Source: Iris pallida (lineage: Eukaryota > Streptophyta > Magnoliopsida > Asparagales > Iridaceae). From it: a DNA stretch of 64,000 bases. The DNA lies in NCBI GenBank assembly GCA_029216955.1, contig JANAVB010031417.1, positions 21,525,938 to 21,589,937 of the forward strand, given 5' to 3'. This document shows positions 34,889 to 46,980 of this stretch, in pieces. Every line of letters starts with the position of its first letter. Positions within the stretch are counted from its first letter, which is position 1. Position numbers and translations under genes: made by a program. The notes beneath the pieces are model-generated. The model had not been told where the DNA came from and did not search any database. It saw nothing but the letters and a program-made list of their open reading frames with translations.

Positions 34889-36323
34889 CCTATCGCCTTC
34901 TTCCCCTGGGAAAACTTAGAAAGTTCCCTGGTCTTGTTCTTGTGAAGAGACTGCATCTCTTCTCCCACAGCTCGCTCCCAAAACTCTGACTCATGGTTCT
35001 GTTTAGCTTCCTGATGTGTTGAAGGAGCGCCATCTACGGTGATAGGAAGTGCATAAGCAATCATCGTCTCGATAAGCCTTTCGCACTTACCGACTGTTCT
35101 CTTGGATCTTCTGAATGCAATAGACTCCTCAGGTAAAATCTCATTACTGCGGGTTCTGGAACCTGTTGTCCCACTATCTGCTGCTTCTTCTTCTTCTGCA
35201 CTTGTATCTGCATATGTCTCCGATAAAAAATCATTATGTTGCTCGTCATCTTCTGGTGTCACATCAAAAAATGGTAGCCGAATAGATACAGTGCTCTCTG
35301 GACTATGTGGAGATTCATTAGTCTCCACCTGCTGCGAACTCTCCTTGGTCTTGGTAGTCTCCACCTGCTCGGAGCTCGTAGACTTTATCATGGAAGTCCC
35401 ATCAAATGTGACATCTCTGCTAATGATGCTATTTATGTCTGTCACATCCCACAACTTGTAGCCTTTAACTCCAGATTTGAACCCGATGAACACAGCTCTT
35501 CTTGCTCGAGGATCCAACTTACTACCTTTTACATGGTAGTAGGCCGGACACCCAAACACACGTAGAACATCATAATCCTTTGCAACTTCACCAGACCATG
35601 CCTCTAATGAAGTTTTACCTCCAATCGCAGTCGACGGTAACCTGTTGATGAGATGGCTTGCATATGTGACAGCCTCAGCCCAAAACGCTTTGCCTAATCC
35701 AGAATTAGACAACATACACCGTACCTTCTCCAACAACGTACAGTTCATGCGTTCAGCCACCCCATTCTGTTGTGGTGTCTCTCTCACTGTGAGTGGCGCT
35801 CTATACCCTCATTCCGACATACTTGCAAGAACGGATCACTCTTGTATTCTCCTCCATTATCTGAACGAAGCTTTTTGATCTTTCTGTCGGTTTTGGTCTC
35901 TATCATCTTTTTCCACTTCAGAAATATCTCTAGAACCTCATCTTTTCTCTTCATGGTATACACCTACAAACGTCTAGAGAAATCATCAATGAAAGACACA
36001 AAGTAACGGTTACCTCCATTTGATGCTGTCTGAGTAGGACCCCAGACATCCGTGTGAACATAATCGAGAATCCCCTTTGTACAGAGAATAGCGGTGCTGA
36101 ATTGGACTCTCGTCTGCTTGCCCAGAACACAATGCTCACAAAAGTCTAACTTGCAGGTCGATGCATCTTTGAGAAGACCCTGTCTGATAAGAGAATGTAA
36201 GGCCTTCTCACCTGTGTGTCCCAGTCGCACATGCCATAACCTTGTTGTATAAACTGCTGAAGCAGTAGTAACTGCAATATCACCTAAAACTGTACTGCCC
36301 TTCAAGTAGTATAAGTTCCTCTC
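34822..36323 (-). pseudogene. Copia-1 integrase and start of RT
   Basis: The HHCC zinc domain (HVRLGHTGEKALHSL .. CEHCVLGK) and integrase core pieces (VHTDVWGP, FVSFIDDFSRR, LRSDNGGEY, GVAERMN) are in order, followed by the GKPxxR-like C-terminal region and the start of RT. A TGA in a CGA-like position separates it from the protease at about 36323. A TAG follows SRRL near 35964, and a one-base loss occurs near 35790. Confidence 0.88.
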
Positions 36324-37569
36324 TCACAGGCCCTTCATAATCACCATTGCACCACTTAGTACATTAAGTACCCCATTATCGATGACTATCTTGAAACCCT
36401 TAGATTCCAAGCAGCCAACAGAGATCAAATTTTTCTTCAAAGCAGGAACATAACGGACATCTCTAAGCTCCCGAACTACTCCATCAAACATCTTTATACG
36501 GATGGTACCAATTCCAAGTGTGCGACATACATGGTCATTACCCATCAATACCACACCAGTATCTAGCTTGTCAAAACTAGCAAACCACTCCCTTTCAGGA
36601 CAGACATGATAAGTAGCACTCGTATCCAGAATCCACTCCGATGAGTTGGAACAACATACCGTTGATGAAATAGCAAGAGAGAAATCTGAATCCGCAATAT
36701 CCTTCGTCTGTGCAATACTGGCTTCTGAAGGCTTCTGCACCTTTTTCTGATCATTTATCTTCTGCTTCAGCTTCTTACAGTCTTTCTTCCTGTGCCCCTT
36801 CTCACTACAGAAAGCACACTCGTCTTTCGCTACACGGTAATGGCCTCTTGACTTTGATAGGGACTTCCCTCTATTGTCGGATTTACTCCGGCTCTCTGAT
36901 CTTCCTCTTACCGCCAATACGTCTGAGGTTGAATCTTCTGTAGAGAAACTGCGATCTTTCTTTCTATGGTCATGACTAATCAAAGCCGTGGACACTTCTT
37001 CATATTTGACTGATGCTTTTCCAATGATGAAGGAATCGCACCAGACCTCGTACTCCTCCGGTAACGAATTCATGAGAATCATTGCCTTATCCTCGTCTTC
37101 CACTTTGACCTCAACATTCAGCAAATCGGCAAGTAGCTTCGTAAAATTGTTTAGATGCTCACCGATAGAAGCACCCCTCCTCATGCGGAACGCGTAGAGC
37201 CTCCGCTTCAAATGAAGACGACTTTCTGCAGTCTTGGTCAGGTACTTGTTGCGCAGCGTGTCCCACAATGCTTTCGCCGATACCTCGTTCATCACAAGGT
37301 ACTTGATGTCTTGCGTCAGGCAAGACCGTATGACGCCACATGCAGACCGGTTCATCTTCTTCCATGTTGTTTCTTCAACTCCTTGCAGGGCTGCTTCAGA
37401 CTCGATCGAGTCTCCTCCAGATTTGTGCGTTGAGAGCATCTCTCTTCTCGCACATCCACATGCCGAAGTTGATGACACCGTCAAACTTCGGCACATCGAT
37501 CTTCGTGCTGTGGACGGTCACCACAAGAGCCACTTTGGCGCTTGATTCGCCAACCTCGTCTCCAGCCAT
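36324..37569 (-). pseudogene. Copia-1 Gag and protease
   Basis: The gag start is the ATG at 37569 (MAGDEVGESS), 31 bp or so after the primer site. A frameshift near 37430 moves the rest into another frame, where the gag body (MNRSACGVIRSCLTQDIKY), a complete CCHC knuckle (CAFCSEKGHRKKDC) and the aspartic protease site (WILDTSATYH) follow. The protease has DTSA where DSGA or DTGA is usual. Confidence 0.88.
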
Positions 37570-37611
37570 CTCTATCTCAGATCAGGATCTCACACAGGCT
37601 CTGATACCAAT

Positions 37612-37997
37612 TGTGATGCGCTAACCCTTACCTGAAAAGGCTAACACACACAGCGGAAACAATGATTCTAGATTATGAGATAGAGAGAACACCACCAATC
37701 ACAAGAGACGAGATTTACGTGGTTCGGCGTAATTGCCTACGTCCACGGGACAAAAAACTTCTCTTCTTTCTTCCTTGGTTCAACAACCCTTTACACAATT
37801 GGGATGTCATCCCTCTTAATAGATAGAGCCAACAGATTTTTCTCTTAATAGATAGAGACAAATCTGTTAACAAGTTACAACAAACTTGTTTCCCAACAAC
37901 TCTTCTCTTAATAGATATAGCCCACAGATTTGATCACATCAAGTTATAACAAACTCTAACAAGTTATAACAAACTCTAACAAACTCGTTTCCCAACA
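37612..37997 (-). repeat. 5' LTR of copia-1
   Basis: Matches 32918-33304. The TGGTATCAGAGC primer site abuts it on the internal side. Confidence 0.95.
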
Positions 37998-38002
37998 AGA
38001 TG

Positions 38003-38601
38003 AAATTTCACATAGTTGTTTCAGTAAAATAAAATTCGACCTCGGTATTTTGAAATATGTTGATTTACAATTTTCTGGTTTTGCTTGCTCCCCTGATAGA
38101 AGCTGAAAAATGCATCCTTATAGTAGCATTAGGCTTGTACTATAAATTGCTAGATCATATATAATTTGCTACTGTCAAGTCCATATCTTAGTTTTCTCCC
38201 TGATATATATTTGTTGTGTTTGAGTGACCAAATATTGATTCTAATAACCGCTTTCCACATATTGTCTATAATGATCTTTTTGTATATAGAAGCTCAAGAA
38301 CTTCGAAGACAAGTTAATCTTTGATGTCTCACAAAGGCATAGCCTTTCTATGAGCACGTCAGAGTTAGACATCTTTATATTTTCGGTCCAAAGTAGTAAT
38401 TAATTAACCATTACCAAAGACGCGACTAAGCACAATAGATAATGTAATAATTATATAAACAAAAGTAACAATATCTTACATAAACTCATATTACAACTGA
38501 AACAAAGCCAATACAACTCTCAACATGCGTACATAACGAAAACAAAGCAATCACTGTGCAAATAATGTAATTTATATTGTCAACATGTATATATGGTGAC
38601 T
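38003..38601. other. Spacer between copia-1 and proline-rich gene 2
   Basis: No coding sequence. The last ~200 bp resemble the 3' flanks of the other proline-rich genes (caactgaaacaaagcc, acatgcgtacataac). Confidence 0.6.
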
Positions 38602-39072
38602 TCATGGGCTAGAGGCTGCTGGAGGTGGGGATAGGAAAGGAATCGATGGAATCGGGAGGCCAGGGATGGACGGCAACGGAGGAATGCTTGTAGGAATCGA
38701 CGGAATGGTGGTGGGAATGGCGGTAGGGAGGGACGGCAATGGGGGAATGCCTGTAGGAATAGACGGAATGGTGGTAGGGAGGGAAGGCAGTGGAGGAATG
38801 TTTGTAGGAATTGAGGGAAAGGAAGGAATGGATGGCAACGGTGGCAATGCAAGCTTTGGCAACGTTGTAGTTGGAACCGCCGGTGGCAGTGATGGCAACG
38901 TCGGAATGGTTGGGAGAGGAGGCAATTGCGGCATCGGAGTTGCAGGTAGACTTGGTACCGCAGGTGCAGCCTGCGGCGCTGGAGTATCTAAAAGATGGCG
39001 AGCTGCAAGGTTTGCATCAATGCAGATCAAGGCCATGAAAAGGGAGAAGAGGATACGAGAGTAAGAGGCCAT
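38602..39072 (-). CDS. Small secreted proline-rich protein, PELPK1-like, copy 2
   Basis: A 156-residue single-exon protein, the longest of the cluster. It has a signal peptide (MASYSRILFSLFMALICIDA), ARHLLDTPAPQAAPAVPSLP, then more copies of the PPLPSIPT/PTTIPSIPT unit than its siblings, ending in IPFLSPPPAASSP. The extra length comes from duplicated repeats in residues about 75-125. Likely secreted and, by analogy with proline-rich wall proteins, hydroxylated on Pro. The conserved TATA block lies about 90 bp upstream. The reading frame is intact with no stop or frameshift. Confidence 0.88.
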   Translation of the reverse strand: MASYSRILFSLFMALICIDANLAARHLLDTPAPQAAPAVPSLPATPMPQLPPLPTIPTLPSLPPAVPTTTLPKLALPPLPSIPSFPSIPTNIPPLPSLPTTIPSIPTGIPPLPSLPTAIPTTIPSIPTSIPPLPSIPGLPIPSIPFLSPPPAASSP

Positions 39073-39159
39073 AGTTGGGAGAGCAGCTGCTACTAGTTCG
39101 GAAGTAGTTCAATCTTCTGCTTCTAATTTGTTTTGTGAAATAGCAGTCTCTGAAGTGAA

Positions 39160-39170
39160 AATATATAAGG
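39160..39170 (-). promoter_or_regulatory. TATA element of proline-rich gene 2
   Basis: ccttatatat on the minus strand within the cluster's shared agcagtctctgaagtga block. Confidence 0.7.
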
Positions 39171-39521
39171 CTAGTATAGTTGAATAGTGGTTGGGGCTTG
39201 AGGAAATTATGTTAAGGTTGGTGATCAAAGACAGTCCCCAAGAGCCTGTGGTTTGTTCATCTTCTCCTCCTATTTGTTGTTTGTGTCATGACAGTACTTG
39301 GACTTTGGTGGGAAGCTAGAAAACGGAAGTATGATGACTAATGCAATTTGATTTATTTCCTAAAATAATAAATTAATAACATTGTTTACATGCCTTATTG
39401 GTACTCTTCTAAGCTTTGAGTTAGCTAGTCCTTAATACACCTCATTCTTGTTTTGTGTTAACTACTTAACTGAGCTTGGTTACATGTTGGAAACATAAGC
39501 TAACTCAAGTTTGGGGGAGCT

Positions 39522-39580
39522 TGTTGGAGTTAAAAACTTGAAGAGTTACAAATCTTCAATGAGGAGGAGAAACATCCTTA

Positions 39581-39646
<66 letters not shown>

Positions 39647-39908
39647 GTTTCAAACCGATTTCCTCCTTAACTTTCTATTTAATTTCTCTCTTTAATAATC
39701 ATGTAACTTATGTCAATTCATTTGCTAAAGAGCATCATCGTGTAAAGTTTTCATCAAGCAAATCAATGAATTTTCTTTCCACTTCATAGTACATCTTTGG
39801 AGTATCCAATTTTAGTGTTTCAGCATCAAGAGAACACATCCCTCAGCATCAAGAGAACACATCCCTCTTGTGCTTTCTCATCTCTCAAAGAAGTTTCTTT
39901 CCATCATA
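39522..39908 (+). mobile_element. 3' LTR relic with polypurine tract (copia-type relic A)
   Basis: It starts TGTTGGAGTTA, directly preceded by the purine tract TTTGGGGGAGC. It contains an (AT)n tract (39584-39643) and ends ccatcata. The same LTR family recurs inverted at 40003-40317, 40364-40597 and 44836-45619. Confidence 0.75.
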
Positions 39909-40317
39909 ACCATTGGTTGTCAATTTTGCCGATTAAGCGAGGTAGTTGAGGCTGCAACATGTTGTTGTTAGAGGCCATGAGACCTATGTAGCTCTGATAC
40001 CACTATGATGGAAGAAACTTCTTTGAAAGATGAGAAAGCACAAGAGAGAGGTGTTCTATTGATGCTAAAACACTAGAAAAATGATACTCCAAAGATGTAC
40101 CATGAAGTGGGAATGAAATTCATTGATTTGATGATAAATGTATATGATTATGCTCTTATACAGCAAATGAATTGACTTAGTTATATGATTGTTAAAGAGA
40201 TAAGTTAAATAAAAAGTTAAGGAAGAAACTAGTTTGAAACATAACATATATAACTAAGGATGTTTCTCCTCCTCATTGAAGACTAGCTTGTAACTCTTCA
40301 AGTTGGTAACTCTAACA
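39909..40317 (-). mobile_element. 5' LTR, primer site and gag start of an inverted copia relic (B)
   Basis: On the minus strand: an LTR (40317-40003) ending ccatcatag, the primer site TGGTATCAGAGC, then a gag start reading MASNNNMLQPQLPRLIGKI. At 39909 the gag stops abruptly at the end of the LTR relic A, which lies in the opposite orientation. Confidence 0.75.
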
Positions 40318-40363
40318 GTTACATGTGATTTGTTACTAGTCAGTGAATTTGCTACGTAGCATG

Positions 40364-40597
40364 TATTCTCTTGATGCCAAAACACTAGAAAATGATACTC
40401 CAAAGATGTACCATGAAGTGGGAATTGATTTGCTTGATGAAAAATGTACAGGATTATGCTCTTATATAGCAAATGAATTGACATAAGTTACATGATTATT
40501 AAAGACATAAGTTAAATAGAAAGTTAAGGAAGAAACTGGTTTGAAACAAAACATATATAACTAAGGATGTTTCTCCTCCTCATTGAAGACTTGCGTA
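40364..40597 (-). mobile_element. Truncated third LTR copy (relic C)
   Basis: About 230 bp, from catgtattctcttgatgcc to ctcctcattgaagacttg, match relic B in the same orientation, lacking both LTR ends. Its uninterrupted attattaaagacataagtt shows the site occupied by a MITE in relic D. Confidence 0.75.
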
Positions 40598-42821
<2,224 letters not shown>

Positions 42822-43220
42822 TCATGGGGTAGTGGCTGCTGGAGGTGGGGCTAGGAAAGGAACTGATGGGATCTGGAGGCCAGGGATGGTAGGAATGGTG
42901 GTAGGGATAGAAGGCAATGGAGGAAAGCCTGTAGGAATTGTCGTAGGAATGGAAGGCAATGAAGGAATGTTGGGCAATGGTGGCAACGCAAGCTTTGGCA
43001 ATGTAGTGGTCGGAACTGTTGGGAGAGGAGGCAATTGTGCGGTTGGCAGTGGTGGAAGCGTCGACGGCAGCGTTGGAATTGTAGGCAGACTTGGTACCGC
43101 AGGTGCAGCCTGCGGTGCTGGAGTAGTGTCTAAAAGATGGCGAGCTGCGAGGCTTGCATCGGTGCAAAACATTGCCACGAGAAGAGCTGATAAGAGGATT
43201 TTACGATCGTAAGAGGCCAT
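42822..43220 (-). CDS. Small secreted proline-rich protein, PELPK1-like, copy 3
   Basis: A 132-residue intact single-exon protein. It has a signal peptide (MASYDRKILLSALLVAMFC), ARHLLDTTPAPQAAP, repeats such as LPPLPTAQLPPLPT and LPSIPTTIPTG, and the C-terminus IPSVPFLAPPPAATTP. An in-frame Met-Thr precedes the chosen Met; MASY is preferred because every copy has it. It is a close duplicate of copy 4 (53170-53577), including both flanks, and the pair differs by a few short repeat insertions. Confidence 0.88.
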   Translation of the reverse strand: MASYDRKILLSALLVAMFCTDASLAARHLLDTTPAPQAAPAVPSLPTIPTLPSTLPPLPTAQLPPLPTVPTTTLPKLALPPLPNIPSLPSIPTTIPTGFPPLPSIPTTIPTIPGLQIPSVPFLAPPPAATTP

Positions 43221-43301
43221 GGTCATGAGGAGTATTAATTGCTAGTAGTTTTAGTTTTCTGCTGTCTTTTGTTTGTGCAATAGCAATCTCTCTGAAGCAC
43301 A

Positions 43302-43313
43302 CATATATATAAG
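43302..43313 (-). promoter_or_regulatory. TATA element of proline-rich gene 3
   Basis: ccttatatatatgt on the minus strand, about 85 bp upstream of the start. Confidence 0.7.
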
Positions 43314-43691
43314 GCTTCCGACGTTCAAGAAAGGAGCGAAATAAAATGTGTCAAGGTTGGTGATCAACTCGGTCTAAAATCTTGTGGTTCGCTCACCTTC
43401 TTCTTCTATTTGTGGTATGTGTCATGACAACTTTTTGTTTAGGAAATCAGGTGGCTTATTGGTGATGGAAGTTAGGAAACTCAAATTTGATTGAATTTAA
43501 TTTTGCATCTCGTTAGTCAAATGGGATGACCATGACATCCTAAATACTATTTGGTACTTATTGTGTCTTATATTTGGTCTGTTGAACTCTTTGAGCTAGC
43601 TAGTTTTGAATAGATTAATTGATGTTCATGTTAACTTCGGTCTTCGGTTTTGGTTCTTTACAAACCGAACCTATCTAACCGTGCCGAATAA

Positions 43692-44012
43692 ACTGGCCTC
43701 GTTTGGTTCGCGGAATCTTCCGGTTGGGAAAGGAAACTGATTACTTTCCTATGTTTGGGTGTCCAAGGAATTGAGGAGGAAAGGAAAGTGATTCCCAATA
43801 GAAGGAAAATTAGGGGGAAGTGATTCCATCCATCCAAGGAAGGAATCAATTTTTCACATTGAAGTATTCACTTTCCTTTCCAAATTCTTTGGCATTGCCA
43901 AACATCGGAAAGGAAAATCAATAGAAATTAAAGTTTCCCAAAGGAAAGGAAATGACAAGGAATTAATTTCCTTTCCTTTCCATTCCGCGAACCAAACGAG
44001 GCCTCGTCTTAT
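43692..44012. mobile_element. MITE with GGCCTCGTTTGGTTCGC ends
   Basis: The left end ggcctcgtttggttcgcgga pairs with the right end attccgcgaaccaaacgaggcc. The interior is rich in ggaaagga/tcctttcc. No target duplication is clear. A related copy lies at 54448-54746. Confidence 0.75.
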
Positions 44013-44161
44013 ATTTAGTCTTTTGGAATTGTGCTAACCGTGCCGAATAAACTTTGAGCTAGCTCTCTTGGAATTGTGATAAGACCAACTAACTGTAATA
44101 TACAAATTTGGAGAGAAAGAAAACGTACATAGAAAAATTTTGTGGAAAGAAGATTAGTAAG

Positions 44162-44722
44162 TAGGGGTGAGCATTATTCTTTTTTTGGACCGAAAACCGA
44201 ATTAGCTATCCGTGACGAATAAGAGGTTCGGTTTAAAAAAAATTTGGTTCTTTTTTCGATTTTGAAAATACTAAAAAAAAATATTTTGTTTCTGTTTCAG
44301 TTTTGGATTTCAGTTCCGGTCCAAAATTAAAAATCGAATAAGACTTATGCACTTATATAAATAACCTCAATTTAGGAATATTTTATGATTAAAAATGTGT
44401 ATATTCTAAAAGCAACAATTGTATGTTTATGTTTTGAAGTTAAACTTTGATAATATAACAACTAAACCAATTTTGGACGTAACTTTAAAATATAAAAAAT
44501 GTGTGTCTAAAAACTATAATTTTTAATATAATTTAATTATGATTCTAACTTCGGACCCGTCCATTAAACAATAGAACTATTCAAAACGAACAAATCGAAT
44601 AAACCAAATTGATTATTCGGTTTCGTCAGTTTTAGATTTTTAGAATTTTAGGTTTATTCGATTTTGACTATTTCGGTTTGGTTGACACCGAATAAACCGA
44701 ATAAACTGAACGCTCACTCCTA
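44162..44722. mobile_element. Diverged hAT-like MITE related to the one at 21242
   Basis: Left end TAGGGGTGAGCATTATTC and right end GAACGCTCACTCCTA, with ttcggttt/aaaccgaa words inside. The target duplication has decayed beyond recognition. Confidence 0.7.
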
Positions 44723-44759
44723 TTTCTGTATAAGCTCTATCATTGGATGTAATTCTTGT

Positions 44760-45619
44760 CAGTGAAGTGAGGTAGATGGGGTTGCAATATGTTGTTGTTG
44801 TTGTAAGTCATGACACCTCTGTAACTCTGATACCACTATGATGAAAATAAACTTTGCTAGATGAGAAAGCACAAGTAGCATGTGTTCTCTTGATGCCAAA
44901 ACACTAGAAAATGATACTCCAAATATGTACCATAAAGTGGGAATGAATTTCATTGATTTGCTTGATGAAAAATATACAGGATTATGCTCTTATATAGCAA
45001 ATGAATTGACATAAGTTATATGATTATTAAAGAGATAAGCATAGTTCGCAGTATCGGCCGATATCGATATGGTTTGGCATGTCCTGATTCGATATCGATC
45101 GATACTCGATATTGACCGATACTGACATTGGAGGTCTATTTTTCAGTCAATTCGACAAAGAAAATTGAATGAAAAAGACAACTCAACATTGATGTAAAAG
45201 CATAGAAAGGTTATAAAAGCACGCAAAAGAAAAAAAAAAACTTATCTGTCGTATGTAAATCAATCGGTAAGGGTGACTACTATTTCATTCAATTTCAAAA
45301 CTACTAAGAAAACAATACTGAAAATATTAAAATTATGCCTAAATGTATAAAATACGTTTTCTGAAATGTTAATAATTTATTAATAATTATTTGTTTTCCG
45401 ATACCCAAAAATCCGATACTCCGATCCGAAACCTCCGATATTGCTGATACCGCCGATCCCGATACTCATAGGAATGGTCCAATATCGATACTTTGAACCT
45501 TGGAGATAAGTTAAATAGAAAGTTAAGGTAGAAACTGGTTTGAAACATAACATATATAACTAAGGATGTTTCTCCACTTCATTGAAGACTTGGAACTCTT
45601 CAAGTTGGTAACTCCAACA
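44760..45619 (-). mobile_element. Copia relic D: LTR (with nested MITE), primer site and gag start
   Basis: On the minus strand: LTR 45619-44836, primer site TGGTATCAGAGT, then a degenerate gag start (NNNNILQPHLPHFTDKN). Without the nested MITE the LTR is about 313 bp, matching relic B (315 bp). Confidence 0.75.
45040..45502. mobile_element. hAT-like MITE with 8-bp TSD GAGATAAG
   Basis: The left end catagttcgcagtatcgg and right end cgatactttgaaccttg are imperfect inverted repeats. GAGATAAG flanks both sides (45032-45039 and 45503-45510). Both ends are rich in GATACCG/CGATAT words. Two paralogous LTRs at about 40195 and 40490 show the site unoccupied. Confidence 0.9.
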
Positions 45620-45890
45620 TTTACATTTGATTTGTTACTAGTCAGTCAGTTTCTTCTTTTGCTTATGAGTTTGCTAAGTAACTCCAACAGTTACATGTGA
45701 CTTGAACAAGCTGAATTAAGCAGAACAAGCCATGCTGAACATTCATGTTGGAGTAATCTAATGAGATCAAGCTGCAGCAATGGCTAGCGAGCCAAGGTTG
45801 GACTTCTCCAAGCTTAATTCAAGCCCAATTTCTGCTCAAGCACTTAGCAGAAGAAGCCTAACAAGTTAATTCCTTTGGTTCCTACGTAAC

Positions 45891-46364
45891 TGTTAGAAAA
45901 GTCTTCAAAAACTTCGGATTTAAATCTGCAAAATAAAAGAAAATTAAATTGTTACCGGCCTCCGGGGAAGTCGTGCACGTAGCACTGCCCTAAGAGTTAG
46001 CTCGGGTCTATGTGCAGACCGTATCCGAACGCTCCTAGTGGTAAAATCCCCACTCCACCGGAATCTCGTTGCCGCACACGACGTCGAGAGAATGACCCCG
46101 ACTTAGCTCTGCCCAGAGCAAAAGAAAGAACAATAGCAGCTGTACGAAGAAGACGAACAATTTAGAGAGTTTGGAGAAGAATATTTTTTTTGTGTATTAG
46201 AGAAGAAAAGGAGGTTTCAATATATAGGCAGCCCATTACCCAATGCAATGAATGGTGTTAATGGGAAAATTGATATTTCATCATGGCTATTAAAAATGAA
46301 ATGAAGAGGAGCAAGTAGCCGTTGGGAATTGATTTTTCCTTTACAGCAATAGCTGTAAACAACA
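45891..46364 (-). repeat. 3' LTR of copia-2
   Basis: 474 bp, TG..CA bounded, same length as 51717-52190. Confidence 0.95.
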
Positions 46365-46980
46365 ATCCCCCCAAAAATCAAGTTCCGAAGTGGAAGAAAG
46401 AAAGAAAGAAAGAGTAAGAGAATTTCTGGGCAGTTGTATACTATGCATAAATGAGATGGATTACATCCTTGAATCTCACGTAGTGACTATTGTCTTTGTC
46501 TGAAGAAGAGCTTGATGGACTACGCCTTGAATCAGTCTTCTTGAACCAGACTCAGAAAATAGCACACATAGTACGCTAGAGGTACTTGGGTCTATCGGGT
46601 GGCGTGTTTGATTGGCCATGCGCACTTTTACACATTCATGAGAGTTGTCTAGGATCGCCATGTCCCATAGTCGCGGCCCTCACGACCTCTCATATAGGTA
46701 AGTCCTTAAGGGTTGGTGATAGGAATCAACCCTGCATATCATGCTTGGACCTATTAAGAGTTTAAACTCAACCTATCCTTATCACAAAAGGAACACTGTC
46801 ACCATAGGGATGAGATATCAATGTACACATGTACAGCCTCATGGGCTTTTATTTTAAAGAGAATTTAATCTCAGATTAGTGTTCCATAATAGTCACCTAG
46901 TCCAGCTTGTTTCTACCCGTTGAACCGGCTTCTTGGGATCTCTAGTCAGACTCGGTGGGTTGCCACTGCTGGTGACTATA

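Larger units (their letters stand above)
32918..37997 (-). mobile_element. Ty1/copia retrotransposon 1 (Tork/TNT1-like), TSD AGATG
   Basis: Two ~387-bp LTRs (32918-33304 and 37612-37997) begin TGTGATGCGC and end CCCAACA, with a 5-bp duplication AGATG at 32913-32917 and 37998-38002. The primer site TGGTATCAGAGC lies next to the right LTR, and a purine tract (GAGGTGGAGAGT) next to the left one, so it is on the minus strand. Gene order Gag-PR-IN-RT-RNaseH is recognisable but broken by several stops and frameshifts. The LTRs differ at about ten positions by eye (~97% identity), so the insertion is fairly young. The lineage is judged from RT and gag words only. Confidence 0.95.
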
